Positions 15,303-23,303 of a stretch of DNA of 44,753 nucleotides are shown here, one piece after another. This stretch comes from Fervidobacterium sp. UBA5837 (GTDB lineage Bacteria > Thermotogota > Thermotogae > Thermotogales > Fervidobacteriaceae): positions 61,100 to 105,852 of the forward strand of contig DJGV01000013.1 of the NCBI GenBank assembly GCA_002432805.1. Reading direction: 5' to 3'. The stretch's first letter is position 1. Every line of letters begins with the position of its first letter. The notes below the pieces were generated by a model. It did not search any database. It saw only the letters and a program-made list of their open reading frames with translations, and was not told the DNA's origin. The position numbers were made by a program, and so were the translations under genes.

Positions 15303-17135
15303 TTATTTTGAAACAACATTTTCAACTGCAGGTGTTACTTTGCTTATTGCTCCAAATCTACAGACCTCTATACAACTTCCACATCTTATGCAAGCATCTT
15401 GATCTATCTCGTGAACTTTTCTTACTTCACCGTAAATTGCGCTTGATGGACATACCCTTGCACATGCGGTACAACCTGTACACTTATCTGGAGCGATTAC
15501 ATAACTTATAAACGCCTTGCACTTCTTCGATAAGCACATGCTATCTTTGACGTGTGCTTCATATTCATGCCTGTAGTATTTCAGCGTTGATAAAACTGGA
15601 TTTGGTGCTGTCTGACCAAGGCCGCAAAGTGATGAATCTCTCACGATTTGGGCAAGTTGTTCCAGTTTATCTATATCTTCCATCGCTCCCTCGCCGCTTG
15701 TGATCTTTTCAAGAAGGTCATGCATGACCTTCGTTCCCTCGCGACAAGGTGTACACTTTCCACAAGATTCTTCAACAGTGAATCCAAGAAAGAATTTCGC
15801 AACGTCGACCATACAATCGTCTTCATCGAGCACAATCATACCACCAGATCCCATAATTGCACCGAGCTTTGCAAGTGATTCGTAATCTACAGGTGTGTCA
15901 AAGTACTCTGCAGGGATAACTCCTCCACTCGGTCCACCTGTTTGTACTGCCTTTATCTGCTTACCTTGTGGGTGTCCACCACCTATTTCGTATAGCAATT
16001 CGCGTAACGTGATTCCCATAGGCACTTCAACAAGGCCGGTATTCTTGATCTTCCCGGCAAGTGCGAATACCTTCGTACCAGGTGACTTTTCCGTACCGTA
16101 TTGTCTGAACCAAGAAGCACCTCTAAGAATTATCGGTGCTACCATTGCTAACGTTTCAACATTGTTGATGACCGATGGTTTTCCCCAAAGTCCCTTTTCT
16201 GCTGGAAACGGCGGCTTAACTTTTGGTTGGCCTCTCTTACCTTCAACCGATTGCATAAGTGCAGTTTCCTCACCACAGACAAATGCACCGGCACCGATCC
16301 TTATCTCTATATCGAACGAGAAATTCGATCCCATTATATTCTCGCCCAAGAAACCGTATTCATGTGCTGTTTCTATTGCCTTGCCAAGTCTCTCGATTGC
16401 AAGTGGATATTCGGCACGCACATAGACGAACCCTTTCTGTGCACCAATTGCATATCCTGCAATTGTCATTGCCTCAACTATCGAGTGTGGATCACCTTCG
16501 AGCACTGACCTATCCATGAATGCTCCGGGGTCTCCTTCGTCAGCATTACATATCATGTATTTTACATCAGATTTCTGCTTTCTTGCGATATCCCATTTGA
16601 TTGCAGTTGGGAATCCTGCACCGCCACGTCCTCTAAGACCGCTATCTTTAATCTCTTTTATTACATCCTCCGGCGTCATCTTCGTGAGGGCCTTGTTCAA
16701 TGCGAAATATCCGTCTCTTGCTATGTACTCTTCGATGTTAAGGGGGTCAACTACACCCACATTTCTGAGTGCAATTTTTACTTGCCTTGCAAAAAATGGA
16801 ATCTCACTTGGAGCTGCCTTTTCTTCTACAGTCAATTTGTCCTTCGAACCTTCAAAGAGATACTGCGGTACAATTCTCCCTTTGAGGATGTGCTCTTCAA
16901 CTATCTTTTCGGCTGCTTTTGGTGTCAATTTCTGATAGTATACACCATCCGGATAAACGACAGCCAAAGGCCCGAGACTACAAGCACCCATACAACCAGT
17001 TTCAACAACTGATACCACAGAGTCTAATCCATATTCTTTCAATTTTCTCTCAAATGCTTGCTTGACGCTTTCCTCACCTGCTGATATGCAGCCACCACCA
17101 GCACAGATAAGAATTGAATTCGTAGTTAAAGCCAC
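15303..17135 (-). CDS. NuoF/HydB-like NADH-dependent flavoprotein with N- and C-terminal Fe-S domains
   Basis: 610 residues with the full HydB layout. The N-terminal thioredoxin-like 2Fe-2S domain has CAGGGC (Cx4C) and CMGAC (Cx3C). The NuoF core has GRGGAGFPTAIKW, CNADEGDPGAFMDR, GAGAFVCGEETALMQSVEG and the N3 cluster SCGKCTPCREG...LCGLGQ. The C-terminal 2x4Fe-4S ferredoxin has CTGCTACARVCP and CIRCGSCIEVC. In characterised homologues it oxidises or reduces NAD(H) and can take part in flavin-based electron bifurcation. GTG at 17135 has AGGAGG 8 nt upstream; the frame extends to 17234 without a site. It follows the small 2Fe-2S gene after 85 nt. No HydA hydrogenase is adjacent, so its redox partner is unknown. 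Confidence 0.93.
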   Translation of the reverse strand: MALTTNSILICAGGGCISAGEESVKQAFERKLKEYGLDSVVSVVETGCMGACSLGPLAVVYPDGVYYQKLTPKAAEKIVEEHILKGRIVPQYLFEGSKDKLTVEEKAAPSEIPFFARQVKIALRNVGVVDPLNIEEYIARDGYFALNKALTKMTPEDVIKEIKDSGLRGRGGAGFPTAIKWDIARKQKSDVKYMICNADEGDPGAFMDRSVLEGDPHSIVEAMTIAGYAIGAQKGFVYVRAEYPLAIERLGKAIETAHEYGFLGENIMGSNFSFDIEIRIGAGAFVCGEETALMQSVEGKRGQPKVKPPFPAEKGLWGKPSVINNVETLAMVAPIILRGASWFRQYGTEKSPGTKVFALAGKIKNTGLVEVPMGITLRELLYEIGGGHPQGKQIKAVQTGGPSGGVIPAEYFDTPVDYESLAKLGAIMGSGGMIVLDEDDCMVDVAKFFLGFTVEESCGKCTPCREGTKVMHDLLEKITSGEGAMEDIDKLEQLAQIVRDSSLCGLGQTAPNPVLSTLKYYRHEYEAHVKDSMCLSKKCKAFISYVIAPDKCTGCTACARVCPSSAIYGEVRKVHEIDQDACIRCGSCIEVCRFGAISKVTPAVENVVSK

Positions 17136-17220
17136 GCTATTCGCCTCCTTAATGTCTGACCGAGTCAAATTTTGTTGCAGATGACCTCTATATACACACA
17201 AATTGTACTTTTTGTACTTT

Positions 17221-17598
17221 TTAAACCTCGCCACGTTTTACGATGAGATCAGAGACAACCTTTCCCTCAAGTATATGAGATCTGATTATTCTCTTTGCAT
17301 TTTCTGGTGTCACATGTCCATAGACGATTGGTTCTTGGCCTTCCAATGAGACTTCTATCGTTGGCTCTACCTCACAAAGTCCCATACATCCAGACTGGAC
17401 AACAGATATGTCATCAATCTTCAATTCGTTTAGATCCTCGACGATTGCCTTCAAAGTATCCTTTGCACCTGCTGCAATGCCACACGTACCCATTGCCACA
17501 ACGATCTTTCCTCTTTTTCCACTTTCTCTCATTTTTATATTTTGGAGTGCTTCCTCTTTGATTTTCATCAATTCTTCCAAGCTCTTCACTTTACTCAT
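17221..17598 (-). CDS. Small thioredoxin-like (2Fe-2S) ferredoxin-domain protein
   Basis: A 125-residue protein similar to the free-standing 2Fe-2S domain genes found in hydrogenase/NADH dehydrogenase clusters. An N-terminal helix (SLEELMKIKEEALQNIKMRE) precedes VVAMGTCGIAAGAKDT and SGCMGLCEVEP, then YGHVTPENAKRIIRSHILEGK. Only three cysteines are present; the usual first ligand position lacks Cys. From memory this is common in the subgroup, so the cluster may use another ligand or be shared with a partner. ATG at 17598 overlaps the stop of the hydC-like gene by 8 nt (ATGAGTAA), implying coupled translation. Confidence 0.85.
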   Translation of the reverse strand: MSKVKSLEELMKIKEEALQNIKMRESGKRGKIVVAMGTCGIAAGAKDTLKAIVEDLNELKIDDISVVQSGCMGLCEVEPTIEVSLEGQEPIVYGHVTPENAKRIIRSHILEGKVVSDLIVKRGEV

Positions 17599-18088
17599 GC
17601 GATCCACCCCTTTTGTACGCAGATATAATTTTTGTAACCATATCTGGAGTTACCTTACCATAGAAATCCTTCTCACCAACGAGCACAACTGGTGCCATAC
17701 TACATGCACCCAAGCATCTTACAGCATGAACGGAAAAAAGTCCATCTGGAGTCACTTCTTCAAGTTGTACTCCAAGTTCCTCCAGCATCCTATCCATGAC
17801 TCTATCTGCACCTTTTACATAACATGCTGTACCTAAGCAAACTTTGATCTCATTCTTGCCTTTCGGCTTTGTGGAAAAGTGGTTGTAGAACGTGACAACA
17901 CCATACACTTCCGAGACAGGGAGGTTCAACTTCTCTGCCACGTGTTCTTGAACTTCCTGTGGCAACCAACCAAAAATCTCCTGTGCCTTATGCAGCACCC
18001 CGATAAGAATACCAGGTTTGTCCTTCACCTGATCAATGTAGGAATCCAACTCTTCGTAAAGTTCCTCATGCCTCTCACATACGGCCAC
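17591..18088 (-). CDS. NuoE/HydC-like 2Fe-2S subunit (first copy)
   Basis: 165 residues, the usual NuoE/HydC length. The N-terminal helical domain (GILIGVLHKAQEIFGWLPQEVQEHVAEKLNLPVSEVYGVVTFYNHF) and the 2Fe-2S ligands CLGTAC (Cx4C) and CLGAC (Cx3C) are complete. It should pass electrons to or from the HydB-like FMN subunit. I use GTG at 18088, 7 nt after GGAGG; ATG at 18094 is only 1-2 nt from that site. First gene of the five-gene redox operon, with a TATAAT at 18117-18122. Confidence 0.92.
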   Translation of the reverse strand: MAVCERHEELYEELDSYIDQVKDKPGILIGVLHKAQEIFGWLPQEVQEHVAEKLNLPVSEVYGVVTFYNHFSTKPKGKNEIKVCLGTACYVKGADRVMDRMLEELGVQLEEVTPDGLFSVHAVRCLGACSMAPVVLVGEKDFYGKVTPDMVTKIISAYKRGGSHE

Positions 18089-18116
18089 ACACATCCCTCC
18101 TTCACACTTCGTGATT

Positions 18117-18122
18117 ATTATA
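18117..18122 (-). promoter_or_regulatory. -10 element for the NuoEF-like operon
   Basis: Minus-strand TATAAT about 30 nt upstream of the first gene's start. No convincing -35 was found. Confidence 0.45.
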
Positions 18123-18242
18123 ACATACGATGTAGAAATTTCACACACCAAATGAGGCTCTATTCATTTCTTTTTAGAGCAATTCCGCAATTTTATCAAT
18201 TAATAGGCTCTTCTTCTCAATTATGGTAGATTATTCTATTTT

Positions 18243-19076
18243 TCACAAGAATAGCGAAAATAAAACGACCAACATCCCAACAACTTTTGTACCGCTCAAC
18301 GACTCTTCCAAGAAGATTATTGCAAAAAGTGTTGCAACTATAGGCTTTAAGAAAAATACCCTACTGGATTGTGTCGCTCCTATCAATTCGATAGCTTTGA
18401 AGTAAGTAAGATAGGCAAGACCAGTTACTATGATTCCCAAGTAGATCAAAATTAACCATTGAGGAATACCAACGCTTGGTACGTAAAAATGACCACTTAC
18501 CGCCAAAATAGCAACGTAAATCAAGCTTGAAATCAGCGTTGAATAGGCAGTGGCACTCACAGGTGAATATTTCTTTGTGTATTTACCAAGCAAGACTGTG
18601 TAGAGACCAAATGTCAATGCTGCCACTATCCCGTAGAAGATACCGAGCCAAGAATCTCCTTCGATCTTTCCAAGGCTGAAGATTACCAACCCTACAAATC
18701 CCAAGACAATGCCGATATATTTACGCAGCGTGTGCTTCTCTTTAAGGATTAAGAGTGCAAAGAGAGAGACAAATATAGGGTTACTTGCCACAAGTGTGGC
18801 AGCAGTGGATGCATTGGAGTACATTACGGACAACTGCAAAGTAGTCATCGATAATATGCCATTCAAAGACCCAACAAGTGCAAGTGGTAGGAGGTCTTTG
18901 ACTTCTATTTCTCTATCAACAAAGAACATCAGAACAAGACCACCTATGAGAAACCTAAAAGCAGTCATGAAAAATGGATCGACACTTCCCATCAGCGGTT
19001 TAGAAGATACCTCTATACTTGAGAACGCAAGTAACGTAAACAATAAATACAAGTATGCTCTTACTTTATTATTCAT
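18243..19076 (-). CDS. EamA/DMT-family transporter
   Basis: A 277-residue inner-membrane protein with about ten hydrophobic segments in two repeated EamA halves (residues ~1-135 and ~145-277). Hallmarks are the N-terminal AFSSIEVSSKPLM, NASTAATLVASNPIFVSLFALLILKEKHT at the end of the first half, and GATQSSRVFFLKPIVATLFAIIFLEESLS in the second. The family exports metabolites such as amino acids; the substrate here is unknown. ATG at 19076 has GGAGGT 6 nt upstream. It follows the cupin gene by 31 nt, probably co-transcribed. Confidence 0.92.
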   Translation of the reverse strand: MNNKVRAYLYLLFTLLAFSSIEVSSKPLMGSVDPFFMTAFRFLIGGLVLMFFVDREIEVKDLLPLALVGSLNGILSMTTLQLSVMYSNASTAATLVASNPIFVSLFALLILKEKHTLRKYIGIVLGFVGLVIFSLGKIEGDSWLGIFYGIVAALTFGLYTVLLGKYTKKYSPVSATAYSTLISSLIYVAILAVSGHFYVPSVGIPQWLILIYLGIIVTGLAYLTYFKAIELIGATQSSRVFFLKPIVATLFAIIFLEESLSGTKVVGMLVVLFSLFL

Positions 19077-19107
19077 GGACCTACCTCCATACCAAACCGA
19101 CGCGCCA

Positions 19108-19374
19108 TTATCCAAAATTATAGTGTTTTAGCACGTCCTTTTTCACATTCCATGTACATTTTACGCCAACGGCAAATCTAACCATATCTCCAGCACTAAA
19201 CGAGACTACAGTACCATCATCGAGCGTTACTTCGACTTCCCCTTCTACAACATAGAATTGTTCAGGCTCATCGTAGTACCAATCAAAAGTGCTTACTTCT
19301 TTGGTCCAAGTAGGCCATTTTCTGGCAACTTCGACCTCTTCTTTTGTTGGATCCCAAATTTGAACTCGTTCCAT
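19108..19374 (-). CDS. Small cupin-domain protein (TM1112-like)
   Basis: An 88-residue single-domain cupin. WPTWTKEVSTFDWYYDEPEQFYVVEGEVEVTLDDG and FSAGDMVRFAVGVKCTWNVKKDVLKHYNFG closely match the remembered T. maritima TM1112 family (Cupin_3, related to EutQ-type cupins). The usual cupin metal ligands are incomplete, so catalysis is uncertain and the substrate unknown. ATG at 19374 follows GAGGTGAT. First gene of a two-gene unit with the EamA transporter, whose cargo it might bind or modify. Confidence 0.85.
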   Translation of the reverse strand: MERVQIWDPTKEEVEVARKWPTWTKEVSTFDWYYDEPEQFYVVEGEVEVTLDDGTVVSFSAGDMVRFAVGVKCTWNVKKDVLKHYNFG

Positions 19375-19437
19375 AATATCACCTCTGATTGATCGGAAAA
19401 TTTGATTGGAAAAAATAGGAGGTTGCTAATTAATAAT

Positions 19438-19466
19438 ATTCTACCCCAAATTGCTGCTTATGTTAA
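19438..19466 (-). promoter_or_regulatory. Promoter for cupin-eamA
   Basis: Minus-strand TTAACA (19461-19466), 17-nt spacer, TAGAAT (19438-19443), about 64 nt upstream of the cupin start. Confidence 0.55.
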
Positions 19467-19508
19467 TCAATAAAATGTTACAAATTTCAGCAATATCACG
19501 CATAATAA

Positions 19509-19536
19509 TTGAGGATGATGATATGAATGATATGAT
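19509..19536 (+). promoter_or_regulatory. Possible promoter for pcp
   Basis: TTGAGG (19509-19514), 16-nt spacer, TATGAT (19531-19536). The match is partial; the leader to pcp would be about 43 nt. Confidence 0.35.
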
Positions 19537-19584
19537 AGAATATAACTGTGTTAGGGTAATCTGAGATAGATTGGAGGACTGGTT

Positions 19585-20256
19585 ATGTCGAAAATTCAAA
19601 GTCAACTGGTTAAAAGTAGTACAAACATCAAAATGTTGATCACCGGTTTTGAACCGTTTGGTGGAGAGAAGGTGAATCCAAGTGAGAAGATTGTCAAAAA
19701 GATTGCAAGAGAGAATTTCAACGGTATCGATTTGTACTCGCTGCTATTACCTGTCAGTTATCAAGAGAGTATAAAGAGACTTGATGAGTTTTACAATTCA
19801 AACGAAATAGACATCACCATCCACATTGGACAGGCAGGTGGCACCACTGCCATAACGATAGAGAGGCTCGGTGTAAACGTGATGGATTCTCCAAACCCGG
19901 ACAACGATGATATAACAAAAGATGATGAAAATATCGTTGAAAAAGCAAGAGATGCGTACATGACTCGAATAGACGTCAAGAGATTGGTTGAATGGCTCAA
20001 CAAAAAGAAGATACCTACAGTCTTGTCGTACACAGCGGGGCAGTATATATGTAATGAGGTGTACTATTACTCTTTGCATCACTCAGAAAAGCACAAAAAC
20101 CCAAAATATGTGCTTTTCGTACATCTCCCATTCTTGCCAGAACAGGTTGCCGAAAAGGCACCAAAGAATAAGAACATTGCTTCCATGTCTCTAATGCTCG
20201 AATACAAAGCAATAAGGATGATTGTGGCAAATGTGCGCAACTATCTTTCAAAGTGA
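19585..20256 (+). CDS. pcp: Pyroglutamyl-peptidase I
   Basis: Cytosolic cysteine peptidase that removes N-terminal pyroglutamate from peptides, useful for a peptide fermenter. 223 residues, with the start MLITGFEPFGGEKVNPSEK (residues 17-35) and the complete triad: Glu93 in TIERLGVN, Cys156 in SYTAGQYICNEVYY, and His180 in VHLPFLPEQ. About 15 residues precede the usual N-terminus; ATG 19585 with GGAGG 7 nt upstream supports this longer start. It is convergent with the phosphatase gene, one base apart. Confidence 0.95.
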   Translation: MSKIQSQLVKSSTNIKMLITGFEPFGGEKVNPSEKIVKKIARENFNGIDLYSLLLPVSYQESIKRLDEFYNSNEIDITIHIGQAGGTTAITIERLGVNVMDSPNPDNDDITKDDENIVEKARDAYMTRIDVKRLVEWLNKKKIPTVLSYTAGQYICNEVYYYSLHHSEKHKNPKYVLFVHLPFLPEQVAEKAPKNKNIASMSLMLEYKAIRMIVANVRNYLSK

Positions 20257-20257
20257 C

Positions 20258-21616
20258 TTATATGAACAGTTTCATGACACTTATGTCATCGAAAGTCATC
20301 GAAACGCTCATTGGAAGTTCTTTGATTAAATAGCCTATCTCAACCATTTTGCCTAGGAGTGTCTTGTATCTTCCGTGGTTGTTCAACAATATGATGGCTC
20401 CATCGGAAAGCGCATATTTTTTCACTTGATTGTACATATTGACCATAGGCCTTTCCGATGTATTTATTCGTTCATCGTAGTCACCATAGTAACAGTAATC
20501 TTCAGCCTTTCCAAAGCACACGAATGAGAAATCATCTGGCAGGTCAGAAAAGATTGTATGCAATCTAGATTCTATGTAGAATGGTAAAATTTCCGGTACA
20601 ATTCCAGAGATTTCCTTGTCAAGAAAATCCATCAATCTTTCGGACGAACTCTTACCCCTCATCACAGTATGCTCAAATCCCGAATATACGCCATCAGAGT
20701 ACAGCAGATATGTCTTCCCATCTTCGACTGAGAACGTACCAATATCTGTGTCACTGTAAACATAGTCGAACATTCCTATCGGTAACACGTTCTTCATTTT
20801 CATCTCTTCGAATCTCGCTTCATCGTAAACAATGATGTTCGGATGCCCACAATTCAAATATTCCACAGTACCGTTTGGTTTTATTTTGAGAAAGATACCC
20901 GTTATATAGTTGTAGCCAAGAACAGTCTTCATACTATCGGAAAGTTCATTCACCGCTTTAACTATTGAATCGGATCGTCGCATTGCGGAGCGAAAGAGCG
21001 ATTTGATAGAAGAGCAGAGCAGTGCCGATTGCAAACCGTGTCCTGAAATATCTGCTATATAGAGAAAAACATCACCATCTGTTGTAAAATAATCGTAGAT
21101 ATCTCCGCCAACCACTTCCGATGGTACATAATGCCCAGTAAGCCATATATTCGATTTCAAATCAATACTTGGCGGCAGCATAAGTTTCTGAAGCTGATTA
21201 GCTAAATTCAAGCTCTCTTTGAGCTCTCTGTATAGGTTTTCAACGCGTTCTCTGCTTTTCTTAAGTTCTATGGAAAGGGCAACTTTAGATATGAGTTCGA
21301 TATCCATTGCTGGCATTTCTATGAAATCTAAGATGCCTATTTGATACAAGTTAAGGAGTATATCGTATTCCTTGTGTCGTATCATTAACAATATAGGCAA
21401 ATCTCTTAGATCTGTCTCCGTTTTGATTTCTCTCACCCATTCGTATGCAACCTTGAGGGATGAATTGTAAATCAATATCATTTGGATATCACGTTCAGTT
21501 AATAACTCTGATAAGTCCATAACTTCTAGGACGTCGTATCCAACGAATTCTAAAATTTTGTGTGCATCGGATGTTACTTGCAGTGAACTAGTGAGTATAC
21601 ATACTTTATCCGCCAA
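20258..21616 (-). CDS. Pseudo-receiver / SpoIIE-type protein phosphatase
   Basis: About 452 residues. The N-terminal ~120 residues fold like a response-regulator receiver (LPILLMIRHKEYDILLNLYQIGILDFIEMP resembles the alpha4-beta5 region), but the phosphorylated Asp position reads ILIYNSSL, so it is probably not phosphorylated in the usual way. A coiled-coil linker (KKSRERVENLYRELKESLNLANQLQKLMLPP) leads to a PP2C/SpoIIE domain with VVGGDIYDYF, ADISGHGLQSALL, YLNCGHPN, YLLYSDGVYSG and LPDDFSFV, keeping the metal-binding Asp residues. A ~70-residue C-terminal region is unassigned. TTG 21616 has GGGGGT 8 nt upstream; an ATG at 21655 lacks a site. Likely dephosphorylates a Ser/Thr-phosphorylated protein such as an anti-anti-sigma factor, but no partner is adjacent. 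Confidence 0.85.
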   Translation of the reverse strand: MADKVCILTSSLQVTSDAHKILEFVGYDVLEVMDLSELLTERDIQMILIYNSSLKVAYEWVREIKTETDLRDLPILLMIRHKEYDILLNLYQIGILDFIEMPAMDIELISKVALSIELKKSRERVENLYRELKESLNLANQLQKLMLPPSIDLKSNIWLTGHYVPSEVVGGDIYDYFTTDGDVFLYIADISGHGLQSALLCSSIKSLFRSAMRRSDSIVKAVNELSDSMKTVLGYNYITGIFLKIKPNGTVEYLNCGHPNIIVYDEARFEEMKMKNVLPIGMFDYVYSDTDIGTFSVEDGKTYLLYSDGVYSGFEHTVMRGKSSSERLMDFLDKEISGIVPEILPFYIESRLHTIFSDLPDDFSFVCFGKAEDYCYYGDYDERINTSERPMVNMYNQVKKYALSDGAIILLNNHGRYKTLLGKMVEIGYLIKELPMSVSMTFDDISVMKLFI

Positions 21617-21686
21617 TAATACAACCCCCAATATAGCTTCCACAGACAATTTCATCCAGAATCGATGTCTAGCATAGTTATTTTGA

Positions 21687-21695
21687 TGATATAAT
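21687..21695 (+). promoter_or_regulatory. Extended -10 facing the GH4 gene
   Basis: TGA-TATAAT on the plus strand, about 130 nt upstream of the glycosidase start. No good -35. Confidence 0.4.
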
Positions 21696-21737
21696 AATAA
21701 TGTACTTCAATGTACTTTTCTAAAATCAATTATATTT

Positions 21738-21746
21738 ATTATACCA
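21738..21746 (-). promoter_or_regulatory. Extended -10 facing the phosphatase gene
   Basis: TGG-TATAAT on the minus strand, about 120 nt upstream of the phosphatase start. No good -35. Confidence 0.45.
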
Positions 21747-21827
21747 AGAATTATATTATTCGGTATCATCTATTTTGGACAATCTTTTTGAAGGTCTTTC
21801 AAACATTACAAATTAGGAGGGGTTCAG

Positions 21828-23222
21828 ATGAGCAACTTGAAAGTAGGTATCATTGGTGCAGGTAGTGCTGTTTTTTCGATGAGAATCATATCTGATTTGT
21901 GCAAAACACCTGGTCTCAGTGGTACACACGTCTGTTTGATGGATATTGATGAAAAGCGTCTGAATAATGTGTTAATCCTTGCAAATGAACTGTCTAAATA
22001 CTTTGGAGCTAACTTGACATTCGAAAAGGTAAGCTCCATTGAGAAGGCTATCGATGGTGCGGATTTTGTTATAAACACAGCCATGGCTGGTGGACACGGA
22101 TATCTTGAAGAAGTACGAAGAATAGGTGAGAAACACGGCTATTACAGAGGCATAGACTCACAAAATTATAATTTCGTCCATGATTATCGTAACCTCACAA
22201 ATTGGAATCAGTTTGCACTATTTCTGAAGATAGCCAAGACAATTGAAAGGAAAGCGCCAAAAGCATGGTATTTGCAGGCAGCAAATCCCGTGCTTGAGGG
22301 CACAACCCTTGTTTCAACGCAAACAAATATCAAGATGGTCGGATTTTGCCACGGGCATTACGCAGTGGAGATGTTAGCTAAACTTGTTGGAGTAAAAGAA
22401 TACGAATGGCAGGTAGCTGGTGTAAACCACGGTATATGGTTGACAAAATTCACAACGAAGGATGGCAAAGCGCTATATCCAGAGATCGACAACCACAAGG
22501 GAAAATTGGAACACAAACCTGACTCACCATTCGATGATCAGTTGTCGCCTGTTGCATGGGACATGTACGATTTCTACGGTCTATTCCCGATAGGTGATAC
22601 TGTAAGAAATTCAACTTGGAAGTATCATAGAGATTTGCAGACAAAGATAAAATGGTACGGTGCACCTTGGGGTGGTGCAGATTCTGAACTTGGCTGGAAA
22701 TGGTACGTTGATGGTTTAACCGATATTGTAAGCACCGTAGATAAATTTGCGGAAGTGGTATCAAAAGGTCTAAGGTTGGACCAAGTGAAGACTGGTACCG
22801 AGATAGATAATTCGATAAACGATATCCTCGGTGAGAAACTTAGCGGCGAACAACATGTGCCATTTATCGATAGCATAGTCAACAAGAATAAGAGACGTTT
22901 CGTAGTGAACATGCTCAATAATGGAAAGATAGAAGGGCTGGACGATGACATTGCTGTAGAAGTATGTGCTCAAGTGTGTGGTGAGAACATAGAATTCGAA
23001 GAAACAAACTTGCCAAAACGCATCGTAGATTGGTATCTAAAGCCTAGAACCTTACTTGCTAAGCAAGCACTCGAAGCGTTTCTAACAAAAGATACGAGAT
23101 TGATAGCAGATATACTTGAAAGAGATTGGAGAACTAATAATAGTGAGCAAGTACGTGGACTCATCGATGAACTCTATCCATTCGTAATTGCAGAGATGAA
23201 AAAGATAGAAGATGAAAAATAG
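21828..23222 (+). CDS. Glycoside hydrolase family 4 enzyme, probable alpha-glucuronidase/alpha-glucosidase
   Basis: 464-residue GH4 enzyme. The family cleaves glycosides by an NAD- and Mn-dependent redox-elimination mechanism in the cytosol. Visible are the Rossmann start VGIIGAGSAVFSMRI (residues 6-20), FVINTAMAGGH, LQAANPV, and the metal-binding Cys174 and His201 in GFCHGHY and GVNHG. The CHG-type tetrapeptide and overall sequence resemble remembered T. maritima TM0752 (alpha-glucuronidase) more than AglA or the phospho-glycosidases. No phosphate-binding loop is evident, so the substrate is probably unphosphorylated. ATG after AGGAGGGG. Expressed alone, ended by a terminator at 23250. Confidence 0.9.
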   Translation: MSNLKVGIIGAGSAVFSMRIISDLCKTPGLSGTHVCLMDIDEKRLNNVLILANELSKYFGANLTFEKVSSIEKAIDGADFVINTAMAGGHGYLEEVRRIGEKHGYYRGIDSQNYNFVHDYRNLTNWNQFALFLKIAKTIERKAPKAWYLQAANPVLEGTTLVSTQTNIKMVGFCHGHYAVEMLAKLVGVKEYEWQVAGVNHGIWLTKFTTKDGKALYPEIDNHKGKLEHKPDSPFDDQLSPVAWDMYDFYGLFPIGDTVRNSTWKYHRDLQTKIKWYGAPWGGADSELGWKWYVDGLTDIVSTVDKFAEVVSKGLRLDQVKTGTEIDNSINDILGEKLSGEQHVPFIDSIVNKNKRRFVVNMLNNGKIEGLDDDIAVEVCAQVCGENIEFEETNLPKRIVDWYLKPRTLLAKQALEAFLTKDTRLIADILERDWRTNNSEQVRGLIDELYPFVIAEMKKIEDEK

Positions 23223-23249
23223 AGCAAAATAGAATAAAGAAAAATAAAG

Positions 23250-23276
23250 AATCCCCCAAATAGGGGGATTTATTTT
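23250..23276. terminator. Bidirectional terminator between GH4 gene and recN
   Basis: AATCCCCC (23250-23257), AAATA loop, GGGGGATT (23263-23270), followed on the plus strand by TATTTTC. A T-rich exit on the minus side lets it end recN-side transcription as well. Confidence 0.8.
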
Positions 23277-23303
23277 CTGATTGAATTTATGCCATTACTG
23301 CGT

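Noticed and set aside
13096..18088. Naming the redox cluster a HydABC hydrogenase
   Set aside because: No H-cluster subunit is present in or next to the cluster, so hydrogenase activity is not supported.
19521..19564. Short peptide frame (13 codons) before pcp
   Set aside because: An ATG with a weak GAGG upstream exists, but the peptide shows no feature and overlaps the probable promoter.
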